A DNA stretch of 64,000 bases. Origin: Dolichospermum flos-aquae CCAP 1403/13F (GTDB lineage Bacteria > Cyanobacteriota > Cyanobacteriia > Cyanobacteriales > Nostocaceae). Both the position numbers and the translations under genes were made by a program. The notes under the pieces are model-generated. The model was not told the DNA's origin and did not search any database. It saw only the letters and a list, made by a program, of their open reading frames with translations. Where the stretch lies: contig NZ_CP051206.1 of NCBI RefSeq assembly GCF_012516395.1, positions 124,001 through 188,000 of the forward strand, read 5' to 3'. Below, in pieces: positions 34,969-43,399 of this stretch (its first letter is position 1; each line of letters begins with the position of its first letter).

Positions 34969-35676
34969 ATGGTGTTTATTTACCGTTGTCAATTAGAACT
35001 ACACGACAGTCTTTATTTTGCCACCCGTGAAATTGGTAGACTCTACGAAACCGAGCCAATAATTCATAACTACGCCCTCTGTTATGCACTTGGTTTAGTT
35101 GATAGCGAAATCTACTCAACAACCGTATCTGAAGAAGATTCCTATCGTTATTTCTGTCCCGAACAAGTGCCAAAATATGAAGCACATTTAACTCCATTAA
35201 ATGAACAAGAAATTTACATAACTCCGGCTCGTTCTTTGCATCATTCATCTATTCTCAATACATGGAAATATGCCAATAATAACTACCATGTAGAAATGGA
35301 AAAAACCCAAAAGAATATTCCCAGTTTTGGTAGAGCAAAGGAAATTGCACCAGAAAGTCAATTTGAGTTTTTTCTCATCTCTCAAAAAGAGATCAAATTA
35401 CCTAAATGGATTCGTTTAGGTAAATGGATGAGTAAAGCAGAAATTACGGTTGAGAAATTACCACAACCAAAAATCAAAACTGATTTATTCACTTGTACTC
35501 ATCCTTTAAATCCTTTGGATGTCATGTTTACTAATCAAGTTATTAGCTATGATGTGGTAAATATGCCACCAGTAAGTCTGATTCAAAATGTGCAAATGCA
35601 AGGGGAATATTACTATTTTGATGATGTCAAAAATGTAAAACTTCCTAAGCTAATGCAATACCGTTTTCGGAGTTAA
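34969..35676 (+). CDS. csc1: Type I-D Csc1 (Cas5d)
   Basis: This 235-residue Cas5-group RAMP protein begins MVFIYRCQLELHDSLYFATREIGRLYETEPIIHNYALCYALGL, the Csc1 signature. It caps the 5' end of the crRNA and contacts the PAM in the I-D complex. It directly follows csc2. Its stop codon (35674-35676) abuts the stop of the antisense gene at 35677. Confidence 0.93.
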   Translation: MVFIYRCQLELHDSLYFATREIGRLYETEPIIHNYALCYALGLVDSEIYSTTVSEEDSYRYFCPEQVPKYEAHLTPLNEQEIYITPARSLHHSSILNTWKYANNNYHVEMEKTQKNIPSFGRAKEIAPESQFEFFLISQKEIKLPKWIRLGKWMSKAEITVEKLPQPKIKTDLFTCTHPLNPLDVMFTNQVISYDVVNMPPVSLIQNVQMQGEYYYFDDVKNVKLPKLMQYRFRS

Positions 35677-36096
35677 TTATTTTCCAAAACCTTTACCGCT
35701 CTTCTTTGTTTTAGGAGAGCGTAAAGGCATTAATTCAGTCATCAAACTACCACGATTTTGTAACATTAACTTGCGATTTCGCTCACGTTGATAAGTTGCT
35801 ATTTCTTCAGCATGAGGATGATCTGGATCTATTTTGAGATGGGTAATAGACACTATATATAGTGCTTTATCTTCATCTTCGGGATTATCGTTCTTGCTGA
35901 CTAATCGGCACATAATCCCACCTTCATCCCCAGAATAAGCTACCCAATCAACTTCAAGTTCTTTCTCTGGATTTATTATGTCTCCTCTTGTCTTCAGCAT
36001 TTTCAATAATTCTTTTGCCACCTTAACTTTAATTGGTAAACTGGCTTCTAACTTTTTACTAAGTGCTGTTGCTGCACGAGAATTATCAACTGTCAT
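35677..36096 (-). CDS. Antisense-oriented protein of unknown function inside the cas operon
   Basis: This 139-residue basic protein ends in a lysine-rich tail (SPKTKKSGKGFGK) and contains an acidic middle (WVAYSGDEGGIMCRLVSKNDNPEDEDKALYIVSITHL). I recognise no domain. It runs opposite to every cas gene, ends exactly at the csc1 stop, and its start is about 100 bases from cas6. It is probably a real gene because its composition is protein-like and it exactly fills the gap. Confidence 0.6.
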   Translation of the reverse strand: MTVDNSRAATALSKKLEASLPIKVKVAKELLKMLKTRGDIINPEKELEVDWVAYSGDEGGIMCRLVSKNDNPEDEDKALYIVSITHLKIDPDHPHAEEIATYQRERNRKLMLQNRGSLMTELMPLRSPKTKKSGKGFGK

Positions 36097-36200
36097 TTGT
36101 CTTACTTTTTATTCAACTTTTATTACTTTATACGTTCTATAGTCTGAATCTTTCTTAGTTTTCATTATCTATTTACAAATTGTGCCACACTGCAAAAATT

Positions 36201-37022
36201 ATGCCCCATAGTCTCATTCTCAACATCGTCCCCCAATCTCCAATTTACCCCAATTTCCTCACAGGTAGACATTACCACGCCTTATTTCTTAACTTAGTGA
36301 GTTCTGCTGATAGAAAATTAGGAGACTATTTACACGAATCAAATGCTGATAAAGCCTTTACTCTCTCACCATTGCAGGTAGAAAACAAACATAAAATCCA
36401 ATCTTATACTTTGCAATATGCCCATCAAAACCCTATTCCTGCTGGTACTTCTTGTTGGTGGCGTATTTCTTTATTAAATGACAATTTATTTAATCAGCTT
36501 ACACCTTTATGGTTAAATATAAATCCCAAACAACCTTGGCACTTAGGTTCAGCCAACTTATATATTACCAGCATTCAAGGTACACCCCAATCTAATCAAC
36601 CTTGGGCAAATGCTTGTAATTATCATCAACTTTATCAACAAGCAAGTGAAACAGAACGCAATCTTAATTTCATCTTTTCTACACCTGTAGCTTTTCGTCA
36701 AGGTGCATTTGATAATGTTTTACCAACACGGGAATCTGTATTCAATAGTCTACTAAATCGGTGGCATAAATATAGCGGTATTGAATTAACTAATATTTCT
36801 TTTGAATCAATTTATGCTAGTGCTTTTAATATCAATACTGAAGTTATTAGCAACTATGACAACAAATTTATTGGTTGTTTAGGTGAAATTAGTTATCGCA
36901 TTCTTGGCAATGTAGAAACAACGGCAATTAAGCAAATTAACGCCTTAGCTGATTTTGCTTTATATGCTGGTGTTGGTAGAAAAACAACTATGGGAATGGG
37001 AATGGTGAGAAGAAAGTTGTAG
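36201..37022 (+). CDS. cas6: CRISPR RNA endonuclease Cas6 (type I-D)
   Basis: The start is at 36201 (MPHSLILNIVPQSPIYPNFLTGRHYHALFL); an upstream GTG would add seven residues. The 273-residue ferredoxin-fold RAMP ends with the glycine-rich loop YAGVGRKTTMGMGMVRRKL typical of Cas6. The N-terminal H residues (GRHYHALFL) are candidates for catalysis. It cuts pre-crRNA in the repeat. The gene is separated from csc1 by the antisense gene, so it may have its own promoter. Confidence 0.9.
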   Translation: MPHSLILNIVPQSPIYPNFLTGRHYHALFLNLVSSADRKLGDYLHESNADKAFTLSPLQVENKHKIQSYTLQYAHQNPIPAGTSCWWRISLLNDNLFNQLTPLWLNINPKQPWHLGSANLYITSIQGTPQSNQPWANACNYHQLYQQASETERNLNFIFSTPVAFRQGAFDNVLPTRESVFNSLLNRWHKYSGIELTNISFESIYASAFNINTEVISNYDNKFIGCLGEISYRILGNVETTAIKQINALADFALYAGVGRKTTMGMGMVRRKL

Positions 37023-37108
37023 GTTGGGTTGACGCAAGGAAACCCAACATGATCATATTCATTATTAACGCTTTTGTTGGGTTGCGCTGTCGCTTAACCC
37101 AACCTACA
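37020..37108. repeat. GTTGGGTT inverted-repeat element
   Basis: GTAGGTTGGGTTGACGC at the left and GCGCTGTCGCTTAACCCAAC at the right form a long inverted structure between cas6 and cas4. It is the same family as 2832-2865 and 58679-58753. Confidence 0.75.
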
Positions 37109-37131
37109 AATTAATCAATTTTTTATATCTT

Positions 37132-37740
37132 ATGTCGCTTGAAAATATCAATTCTGATGATTACGTTAGTATCGCTTCTTTAAACCAATATTCCTATTGC
37201 CCTCATCGTTGTTGGTTGATTCATTGTGCAGGTGAATTCATTGATAATCAATATACTATTGAGGGTACAAGTTTACATGAACGAGTTCACACAGTTGGAG
37301 AACAAAATCGTGAGGAAATTTGGCAGATACGCGCTATTTATTTGAAATCAGATAAATATAAACTTATCGGTAAATCTGACTTAATTGAGTTTGAAAATGG
37401 CGAATTTTACCCTATTGAATATAAAAGAGGACGTAAAGGAGAATGGGATAATGATGAATTACAAGTTTGCGCTCAAGCTTTGTGTTTGGAGGAAATGACA
37501 GGAAAAAATATCAATACTGGCTATATCTATTATGCTCAAACTCATCAACGGAAGTTAGTAGAAATTACCCCAGAATTACGAGGTAGTACCATTGCTACTA
37601 TTGAAGCTATCCAAACGTTACTGTTTACAGGTGCTATGCCAAAAGCTGTCAAAACAAAACGCTGTGATGGTTGTAGTCTTTATTCTCGATGTTTGCCACA
37701 ACTTGCTGATAAAGTTGGGCGTTATCAAGAAGCAAATTAA
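37132..37740 (+). CDS. cas4: CRISPR-associated exonuclease Cas4
   Basis: This 202-residue RecB-family nuclease has an Fe-S cluster set: C23 in SYCPHRC and C178, C181, C187 in KRCDGCSLYSRC. The nuclease core is GKSDLIEFENGEFYPIEYKRG (D, E-x-K) and the QxxxY-like region QVCAQALCLEE. Cas4 trims and PAM-selects prespacers with Cas1-Cas2. A hairpin repeat (37744-37807) separates it from cas1. Confidence 0.93.
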   Translation: MSLENINSDDYVSIASLNQYSYCPHRCWLIHCAGEFIDNQYTIEGTSLHERVHTVGEQNREEIWQIRAIYLKSDKYKLIGKSDLIEFENGEFYPIEYKRGRKGEWDNDELQVCAQALCLEEMTGKNINTGYIYYAQTHQRKLVEITPELRGSTIATIEAIQTLLFTGAMPKAVKTKRCDGCSLYSRCLPQLADKVGRYQEAN

Positions 37741-37743
37741 CCC

Positions 37744-37807
37744 AGATCCCCGACTTCTGAAATCAATTCATAATTTATGTAGAAAACAAAAAATAAGTCG
37801 GGGATCT
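37744..37807. repeat. AGATCCCCGACTTCT hairpin repeat between cas4 and cas1
   Basis: AGATCCCCGACTTCT at the left and AAGTCGGGGATCT at the right are separated by about 36 bases. It is the same family as 7540, 50342, 56301 and 59904. It follows the cas4 stop by three bases and could reduce read-through into cas1. Confidence 0.8.
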
Positions 37808-37844
37808 TATTTAGTCACCTATTATCTATTTTGAGGATTTAATT

Positions 37845-38849
37845 ATGGGTACTCTTTACATCACACAAGATGATGCTTTTATTGGTAAGGTTGATGAACG
37901 GATTAATGTGAAATTTGAAAAGAAAATTCTTCAAGATATTCCATTTATTCATATTGAATGTGTAGTTGTTTTAGGACGAGCAACTATTTCGCCGGCTGTT
38001 GTAGATGAGTTAATGACTCGTCATATTCCTCTATCTTTTATCAATAAAATTGGTCACTATTTAGGACGGTTAGAGCCAGAAATGACTGGTAATATTTTCA
38101 TTCGCAAGGCACAATGGCAAGCAGCAGGAGAAACCCCCCAATCTATTCATGCTGTTCAAGGCTTTGTTAGAGGAAAATTAAAAAATTACCGTCAAACTTT
38201 AATGCGTTATCAGCGTGAATTTGATGATGTTGATCTATCTAAAAATATTGCTCGCATTGAACAGGTAATTGCTGCAATTAGTTCAACTGAAAATATCAAT
38301 TCTTTGCGTGGTTTAGAAGGTTCTGGTAGTGCTGCTTATTTTGGTTGTTTTGATAGTCTGATTCGTAATTCTAAATTTTCTTTTACTAAGCGTGTCCGTC
38401 GTCCACCTACAGATCCGGTAAATTCATTGTTAAGTTTTGGTTATTCTTTATTGCGTCATGATGTGCAAAATGCTGTGAATATTGTCGGTTTTGATCCATA
38501 TTTAGGATATCTACATTTTGATCGCTATAATCGCCCTTCTTTAGCTTTAGACTTAATGGAAGAGTTTCGCCCTTTAGTGGTAGATGCAGTAGTTTTATCT
38601 ATTTTGAATAAGCAATTATTAACTCCAGCAGATTTTGTGACTGAACCATTAAGCGGTGCTGTTTCTCTCATTCCAGAAGGACGCAAAACTTTTTTGACTT
38701 TGTACGAAAAGAAAAAACTATCGGAGTTTAAACACCCGGTAATGGGACGTAAATGTACTTATCGAGAAGCTTTTGAATTACAAGCAAGATTACTAGCTAA
38801 ATATTTAATGGGAACAACTGATAAATATCCCCCTTTGGTACTGAAATAA
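37845..38849 (+). CDS. cas1: CRISPR-associated integrase Cas1 (type I-D)
   Basis: This 334-residue protein begins MGTLYITQDDAFIGKVDERINV. The metal-binding core is GLEGSGSAAYFGCFD (E), LLRHDVQNAVNIVGFDPYLGYLH (H) and DLMEEFRPLVVDAVVLS (E), all in the expected order. It works with Cas2 and Cas4 to insert new spacers at the array next door. 41 bases separate it from cas2. Confidence 0.95.
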   Translation: MGTLYITQDDAFIGKVDERINVKFEKKILQDIPFIHIECVVVLGRATISPAVVDELMTRHIPLSFINKIGHYLGRLEPEMTGNIFIRKAQWQAAGETPQSIHAVQGFVRGKLKNYRQTLMRYQREFDDVDLSKNIARIEQVIAAISSTENINSLRGLEGSGSAAYFGCFDSLIRNSKFSFTKRVRRPPTDPVNSLLSFGYSLLRHDVQNAVNIVGFDPYLGYLHFDRYNRPSLALDLMEEFRPLVVDAVVLSILNKQLLTPADFVTEPLSGAVSLIPEGRKTFLTLYEKKKLSEFKHPVMGRKCTYREAFELQARLLAKYLMGTTDKYPPLVLK

Positions 38850-38890
38850 AAATTCTCTACATCAACAAGGTATAACTTCGCACAAAATTT

Positions 38891-39163
38891 ATGAATGTTG
38901 TTATTTCTTACGATATTTCTGACGATAAACGGCGGACTAAAATCCATAGTATTCTCAAATCCTATGGCCAATGGGTACAGTATAGTATTTTTGAATGTGA
39001 GTTAACTGATACTCAATATGCTAAGTTAAGATCGCGTCTTAATAAACTCATTAAACCTGAAACCGACAGCATTCGCTTTTACTTCCTTTGTGCTTGCTGT
39101 TTTGGTAAAATAGAAAGAATTGGTGGTCAAGAACCCCCTGATCAGACGATTTTCTTCGCTTAA
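38891..39163 (+). CDS. cas2: CRISPR-associated Cas2
   Basis: This 90-residue protein has the ferredoxin-like Cas2 fold. It opens MNVVISYDISDDKRRTKIHSILKSYGQWVQYSIFEC with the conserved D8 (YDIS) and has IRFYFLCACCFGKIERIG in strand 4. It forms the dimer bridging two Cas1 dimers. The gene directly precedes the array leader. Confidence 0.95.
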   Translation: MNVVISYDISDDKRRTKIHSILKSYGQWVQYSIFECELTDTQYAKLRSRLNKLIKPETDSIRFYFLCACCFGKIERIGGQEPPDQTIFFA

Positions 39164-39390
39164 TGCGCGGATGGGTGGGTGTAAAAAATTCAATTTCTCA
39201 AAAAATGCCTGAAATCATGTCCACACAACGTTTTCATGGAGTTCATGGAGTTCATCCATCCGCGCACCTTGCACAGCAAGGGTTTCAGCTATTTTACTCC
39301 TTGACACTTTTTCTGAAATGGATTATTATAAGACTATCCGCGCAACTGAACCTTGAAAACTACATATATATAGGCTTTCAGCCGTCCGCT
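39164..39390 (+). promoter_or_regulatory. CRISPR leader
   Basis: These 227 AT-rich bases between the cas2 stop and the first repeat drive array transcription and guide spacer integration. The segment TGCGCGGATGG (39164-39174) has an inverted partner CCATCCGCGCA (39256-39266), with a further ATCCGCGCA near 39335. A direct duplication GGAGTTCATGGAGTTCAT precedes the partner. Confidence 0.65.
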
Positions 39391-40467
39391 ATTGCAATTT
39401 CACTTACTCCCTATTAGGGATTGAAACAAAAAATCGCCGCTGACTTGGGCGTTATCCCCACATATTGCAATTTCACTTACTCCCTATTAGGGATTGAAAC
39501 TCAAGTTCTTTGAGTGCTGAGGCAACAGCATCTTTACCATTGCAATTTCACTTACTCCCTATTAGGGATTGAAACCCTACATCTAATCCTGCGTTAGACC
39601 AGTGTGCCAAATTGCAATTTCACTTACTCCCTATTAGGGATTGAAACTCAAGTTGGTTGTCTGAGTGTAAGACTAATCCGATTATTGCAATTTCACTTAC
39701 TCCCTATTAGGGATTGAAACCCTTGAAGAAAATGTTAAAATAGCTATCAATAACATTGCAATTTCACTTACTCCCTATTAGGGATTGAAACTTTGAGGCT
39801 GTAGGGTACAAGAACGATATTATTAAATTGCAATTTCACTTACTCCCTATTAGGGATTGAAACAAAGAAGGTGGTCGCGTGCCGATTATTTACGGTGTGA
39901 TTGCAATTTCACTTACTCCCTATTAGGGATTGAAACGAATATTTCAGGAATCGTCAAAGCCGGTGATTTAGCCTACGATTGCAATTTCACTTACTCCCTA
40001 TTAGGGATTGAAACTAAATAATCTAAATCAACCAGATAAACAATTAGTATTGCAAATTGCAATTTCACTTACTCCCTATTAGGGATTGAAACAATCTACC
40101 AATAGGGGAAACTCTTAGCTTTGCAACTATTGCAATTTCACTTACTCCCTATTAGGGATTGAAACATTATACGGGGCAAATATTATTATGGACAAATTCA
40201 TTAAATTGCAATTTCACTTACTCCCTATTAGGGATTGAAACAAACCCAACAAAGAAGCCCAAGCACTTCAAGACTGGATTGCAATTTCACTTACTCCCTA
40301 TTAGGGATTGAAACACAACTGCACATACAGCGGCAACCAATAGCACTTATGTTGGCGTATTGCAATTTCACTTACTCCCTATTAGGGATTGAAACAATAG
40401 GGTTTTAAAAGAAAGTGTCCGTACACTCTAATTGCAATTTCACTTACTCCCTATTAGGGATTGAAAC
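39391..40467 (+). CRISPR. CRISPR array, 15 repeats of 37 bp, 14 spacers
   Basis: The repeat starts ATTGCAATTTCACTTACTCC and ends CTATTAGGGATTGAAAC (37 bp). All 15 copies read identical, from 39391-39427 to 40431-40467. Spacers are 34-44 bases. The uniform repeats, absence of a decayed terminal copy, and complete adaptation genes adjacent to the leader suggest an active array. The repeat 3' end GATTGAAAC is typical of Cas6-processed type I/III repeats. Confidence 0.98.
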
Positions 40468-40475
40468 CATTGCAA

Positions 40476-40706
40476 CTAACAAATTGCGGGTAATAATTGC
40501 TTACCCAATTTGGTTAATTCGTCTTTAATTTCTACATACTTGGTGAAGTACCGGGGGGATACTTTTCGCAGGTTGATCAGGACGTTAAAACCGTCTTTAT
40601 CTTGTGGCAGTTCACAAGCAACCATGAGTTTTTTAGTCTTACTCCAGTGGGTATCGCTGCATCTTTTCCCGATCAATGTTTCATAGATAATTCGTGTCTG
40701 TTCCAT
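40476..40706 (-). CDS. Small protein of unknown function next to the array
   Basis: The frame from ATG at 40706 gives 76 residues (MEQTRIIYETLIGKRCSDTHWSKTKKLM). A GTG at 40775 would add 23. It is basic, has no membrane helix and contains LRKVSPRYFTKYVEIKDELTKLG. No family recognised. It is the first gene beyond the array on the opposite strand, eight bases after the last repeat. Confidence 0.5.
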   Translation of the reverse strand: MEQTRIIYETLIGKRCSDTHWSKTKKLMVACELPQDKDGFNVLINLRKVSPRYFTKYVEIKDELTKLGKQLLPAIC

Positions 40707-41042
40707 AGGGTGCAATAGGTATTTATTCGTTATTACGTTTTTGCATATAATCGCTGCAAAGTTGCCACATCCCACCTATGGAATTGGTTCATATTGCATT
40801 TATTGGGGTGCTACGAGTGCAGCTAGATTAAATATGCAGTATCGTGTTAGCTTGACAAGCTTAGTAAATTAACCTTTATCCTTTGCTCACAAGACTTACA
40901 AGGATGCAATGCCTTTACATAACCTGTCTCTACAGTTCCATGATAGCACTATTTTTAATGCTGACAACATCTTATAAGATGACAATTGTATAATTCTCGA
41001 TTATTATTTAATTCTAGTAGTAGTATTTAGGTAAACTATTTT
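40707..41042. other. Intergenic stretch
   Basis: These 336 AT-rich bases hold no gene, repeat or clear structure that I can recognise apart from a possible promoter for the small gene at 41043. Confidence 0.5.
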
Positions 41043-41216
41043 ATGCAACTTATGTCAAAACGGTTTACGGTAACGCTACCAGATGCAGTATTTAAAGATT
41101 TAGAGGACATTGCAACAAAAGAAGGACGTTCTACTGCTAACCTTGCAGCTTTTCTCATAGAGTCTGGTATCCGTGAAATTAAAAAAACACAGGCACAAAA
41201 TCCAAAGGCAAGTTAG
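41043..41216 (+). CDS. Small CopG/ribbon-helix-helix-type protein
   Basis: The 57-codon frame (or 54 from the ATG at 41052) reads MSKRFTVTLPDAVFKDLEDIATKEGRSTANLAAFLIESGIRE. A beta strand (RFTVTLP) followed by two helices is the ribbon-helix-helix DNA-binding layout found in antitoxins and plasmid regulators. It is followed by a coiled-coil gene, but no toxin is recognised next to it. Confidence 0.65.
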   Translation: MQLMSKRFTVTLPDAVFKDLEDIATKEGRSTANLAAFLIESGIREIKKTQAQNPKAS

Positions 41217-41217
41217 A

Positions 41218-41246
41218 GCGATAGCGAAGCGCTCCGTAGGAATCGC
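41218..41246 (+). repeat. GCGATAGCGAAGCGCTCCGT dispersed repeat
   Basis: 29 bases, GCGATAGCGAAGCGCTCCGT then AGGAATCGC. This is the short interspersed repeat also found in tandem-like series at 42958-43352 and singly at 43776 and 61649. Confidence 0.8.
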
Positions 41247-41268
41247 ACCCAACCACACCCAAAACACC

Positions 41269-41598
41269 ATGACAACTGAACCATCTCGACTAGACCGGAT
41301 AGAAGCGATTTTAGAACAGACTACCCAACGGCTTGACCGAGTAGCAGAACAACAGACAATTAATACACAAACGATTGGTAATTTATCGAACAGCCTAAAT
41401 GACCTATCAAACCAAGTTAACGACTTTACTGGAACTGCCAATACTGTCTTAGGTCGTAGCGCTGTTTTAGATGACATCATAGTTAGACTTGACCGTAACT
41501 TTGAGCTACATCAGCAACGATTTGAGGAAAATCAACGCTCAACTAACGCTGCTTTGGAGAGATTGGAGGCAATTCTGATCAAGCTGATGGATAATTAG
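41269..41598 (+). CDS. Coiled-coil protein of unknown function
   Basis: The protein is 109 residues from the ATG at 41269 (MTTEPSRLDRIEAILEQTTQRLDR); an upstream frame extension runs through the dispersed repeat and is discarded. It is almost entirely heptad-like (LDRIEAILEQTTQRLDRVAEQQTIN, LSNSLNDLSNQVNDF, LERLEAILIKLM). It lies 52 bases after the ribbon-helix-helix gene. No function can be assigned. Confidence 0.6.
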   Translation: MTTEPSRLDRIEAILEQTTQRLDRVAEQQTINTQTIGNLSNSLNDLSNQVNDFTGTANTVLGRSAVLDDIIVRLDRNFELHQQRFEENQRSTNAALERLEAILIKLMDN

Positions 41599-42041
41599 GC
41601 GGAAAATTCACGCCACGCCAAATTTACGCCTAATGTTTCACCCCGGCGTAAACGTCACGCCAAAAGCAAGTCACGGAGCGCAGTTAACCAAATGGTTAAG
41701 TGACATTGGGAATCCAATATCACAATTAAACTGAAAGTTTCGCCAGATAAACTGTACGCGAGTTTCCAGCTTTATCAACTTGTCTAAGGTTGAAATAGCG
41801 ATCGCTCTCACGCCCTGGCGTAACCGTCACGCCTAACGCCTAAGGGGGTAAATGAGCAATCGTACAGAAAGTTACGCTAAGGCTGTAACCCTTACTGGAT
41901 AAACATTCTGCTAATCAATATTTTTGACGATTCTCAAATTCTCAACGTACCAAATAAACTTAAGTTTTAAATGGTACAGTTTTATCCCTTTCAATCAGGA
42001 TGTTACCAGTAGGCTATTAAGTCCTTATCGTAACTTTCTGC
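41599..42041. other. Intergenic region with GGCGT/ACGCC inverted repeats
   Basis: No gene. Two near-identical 17-bp dyads, GGCGTAAACGTCACGCC (41645-41661) and GGCGTAACCGTCACGCC (41817-41833), are accompanied by further TTACGCC and TCACGCC words. Possible protein-binding sites or a decayed repeat. Confidence 0.5.
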
Positions 42042-42227
42042 ATGGCTGCTCATTTGACCCCCAAATCCAGAGCCGGTTTAAATAATGGTAATCATGTTTT
42101 ACTCAAGAAACAAGAGGGGATTTGGGCTTACGTCGATGTGATTAGGGGACCAAATAAGAAAGTTGAGGGCTTGAAAGGCTGGGTTAATTCTAATTATCTT
42201 TCTTGCACTAAAGAACCCATTGATTAA
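42042..42227 (+). CDS. SH3-like domain fragment
   Basis: This 61-residue frame contains GLNNGNHVLLKKQEGIWAYVDVIRGPNKKVEGLKGWVNSNYLSC, which looks like the C-terminal part of a bacterial SH3 (SH3_3-like) domain. There is no signal peptide, so the N-terminal part of a secreted parent protein may be lost. It lies 26 bases before the next gene. Confidence 0.5.
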   Translation: MAAHLTPKSRAGLNNGNHVLLKKQEGIWAYVDVIRGPNKKVEGLKGWVNSNYLSCTKEPID

Positions 42228-42253
42228 ATTTTGAACATTTTCAAGGAAAATCT

Positions 42254-42964
42254 ATGAAACCTGTTTTGAAGACCCAAAAATTAGCATTACCACAAGTACA
42301 GCAATACCTACAGTGGGCGAAGCGATCGCTATTTATCTTAGGATTCAGTTTAATAACTTTAGGTGTTAACGAATTATCAGTATTAGCCCAAACTCGACAA
42401 CCAACTAATGCAGAAATTAAAAGATTACGTCAAGAACTTGAGCAACAAATTAGGAGAGCCAAAAATAATAATGTAGGTGCTGGTTATCTTCAAGATAGAC
42501 GTACTCAAGTAGAAAAGAAGACAAGAGAATCCTTTGTACGTGCTTGGTCAAAGACTGAACCAGAATTAGCACCTTTCTTTGGTCAGTGGGTGGGATACGA
42601 AAATAGTAGTCATATTTATCCATCAAATAGTAAGGGTCGTGTTTGTGTTTTTGAAACAGCTGAAGGTTCTGGTCGTTTAACTACTGGTGTTTTCTCTAAT
42701 GGAGTTATAAAAACCAATATTGGAGAAGTGCTATTCAAAGAAGGAAATTATTATTTAGGATCAGCATTGCTCAAAAATGGCAGATTTGTCAGCAATAATA
42801 GTGAGATTCCTTTACATAGTCCCAGACCTGTTGAATCACTAAGTGGATTACTTGAATATATATTTGAAGCATCAGAAAAAAATCAAATTTCTCAACAATT
42901 TAAAGCTGCTGGTTGTACTTCTAGTTTACCAAATTCGTCTGCAAATACACTGAGAAAGCGATAG
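42254..42964 (+). CDS. Secreted protein of unknown function
   Basis: This 236-residue protein has an N-terminal membrane/signal segment (RSLFILGFSLITLGVNELSVLAQ, cleavage near VLA-QT). A charged helix (IKRLRQELEQQIRRAKN) and a beta-rich body (FGQWVGYENSS, VCVFETAEGSGRLTTGVFSNG) follow. The last codons (LRKR) are part of a dispersed repeat copy, so the original C terminus may have been altered. Family unknown. Confidence 0.6.
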   Translation: MKPVLKTQKLALPQVQQYLQWAKRSLFILGFSLITLGVNELSVLAQTRQPTNAEIKRLRQELEQQIRRAKNNNVGAGYLQDRRTQVEKKTRESFVRAWSKTEPELAPFFGQWVGYENSSHIYPSNSKGRVCVFETAEGSGRLTTGVFSNGVIKTNIGEVLFKEGNYYLGSALLKNGRFVSNNSEIPLHSPRPVESLSGLLEYIFEASEKNQISQQFKAAGCTSSLPNSSANTLRKR

Positions 42965-43352
42965 CGAAGCGCTCCGTAGGAATCGCCCCTACTAAATTCT
43001 TGAGGGAAACCCAAGCGATAGCGAAGCGCTCCGTAGGAATCGCTCTTACTAAATTCTTGGGGGAAATTGAGCGCCCCCAATTCTTGAGGAAAACCCAAGC
43101 GATAGCGAAGCGCTCCGTAGGAATCGCTCTTACTAAATTCTTGGGGGAAATTGAGCGCCCCCAATTCTTGAGGAAAACCCAAGCGATAGCGAAGCGCTCC
43201 GTAGGAATCGCCCCTACCAAATTCTTGAGGGAAATAGAGCGCCCACAATTTTTGAGGAAAACCCAAGCGATAGCGAAGCGCTCCGTAGGAATCGCTCTCC
43301 CAATTCTTAGGGAAACCCAGACGATAGCGAAGCGCTGCTGCAAGCAGATCGC
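42958..43352. repeat. Cluster of GCGATAGCGAAGCGCTCCGT repeats
   Basis: Five 29-bp copies (starting 42958, 43015, 43099, 43183, 43267) and a variant at 43321-43352 are joined by repeated linkers (CTCTTACTAAATTCTTGGG, ATTGAGCGCCCCCAATTCTT). The unit of repeat plus linker is 84 bases in the regular part. The long open frames crossing it on both strands are repeat artefacts. Confidence 0.9.
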
Positions 43353-43399
43353 TTCCCCCTCGTAGACATTGCCCCAAACAAATATAATAAAGTCAAAAT

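Noticed and set aside
39163-39417. 84-codon open frame after cas2
   Set aside because: It covers the CRISPR leader and runs into the first repeat. It has no start signal or family resemblance.
42892-43377. Long open frames on both strands (up to 161 codons) with repeated RFAIAWVFLKNWGR-like or QAIAKRSVGIALTKF-like peptides
   Set aside because: They arise from the 84-bp repeat-plus-linker units of the dispersed repeat cluster. Frames on both strands are open because the repeat has no stop, and no protein family is visible.
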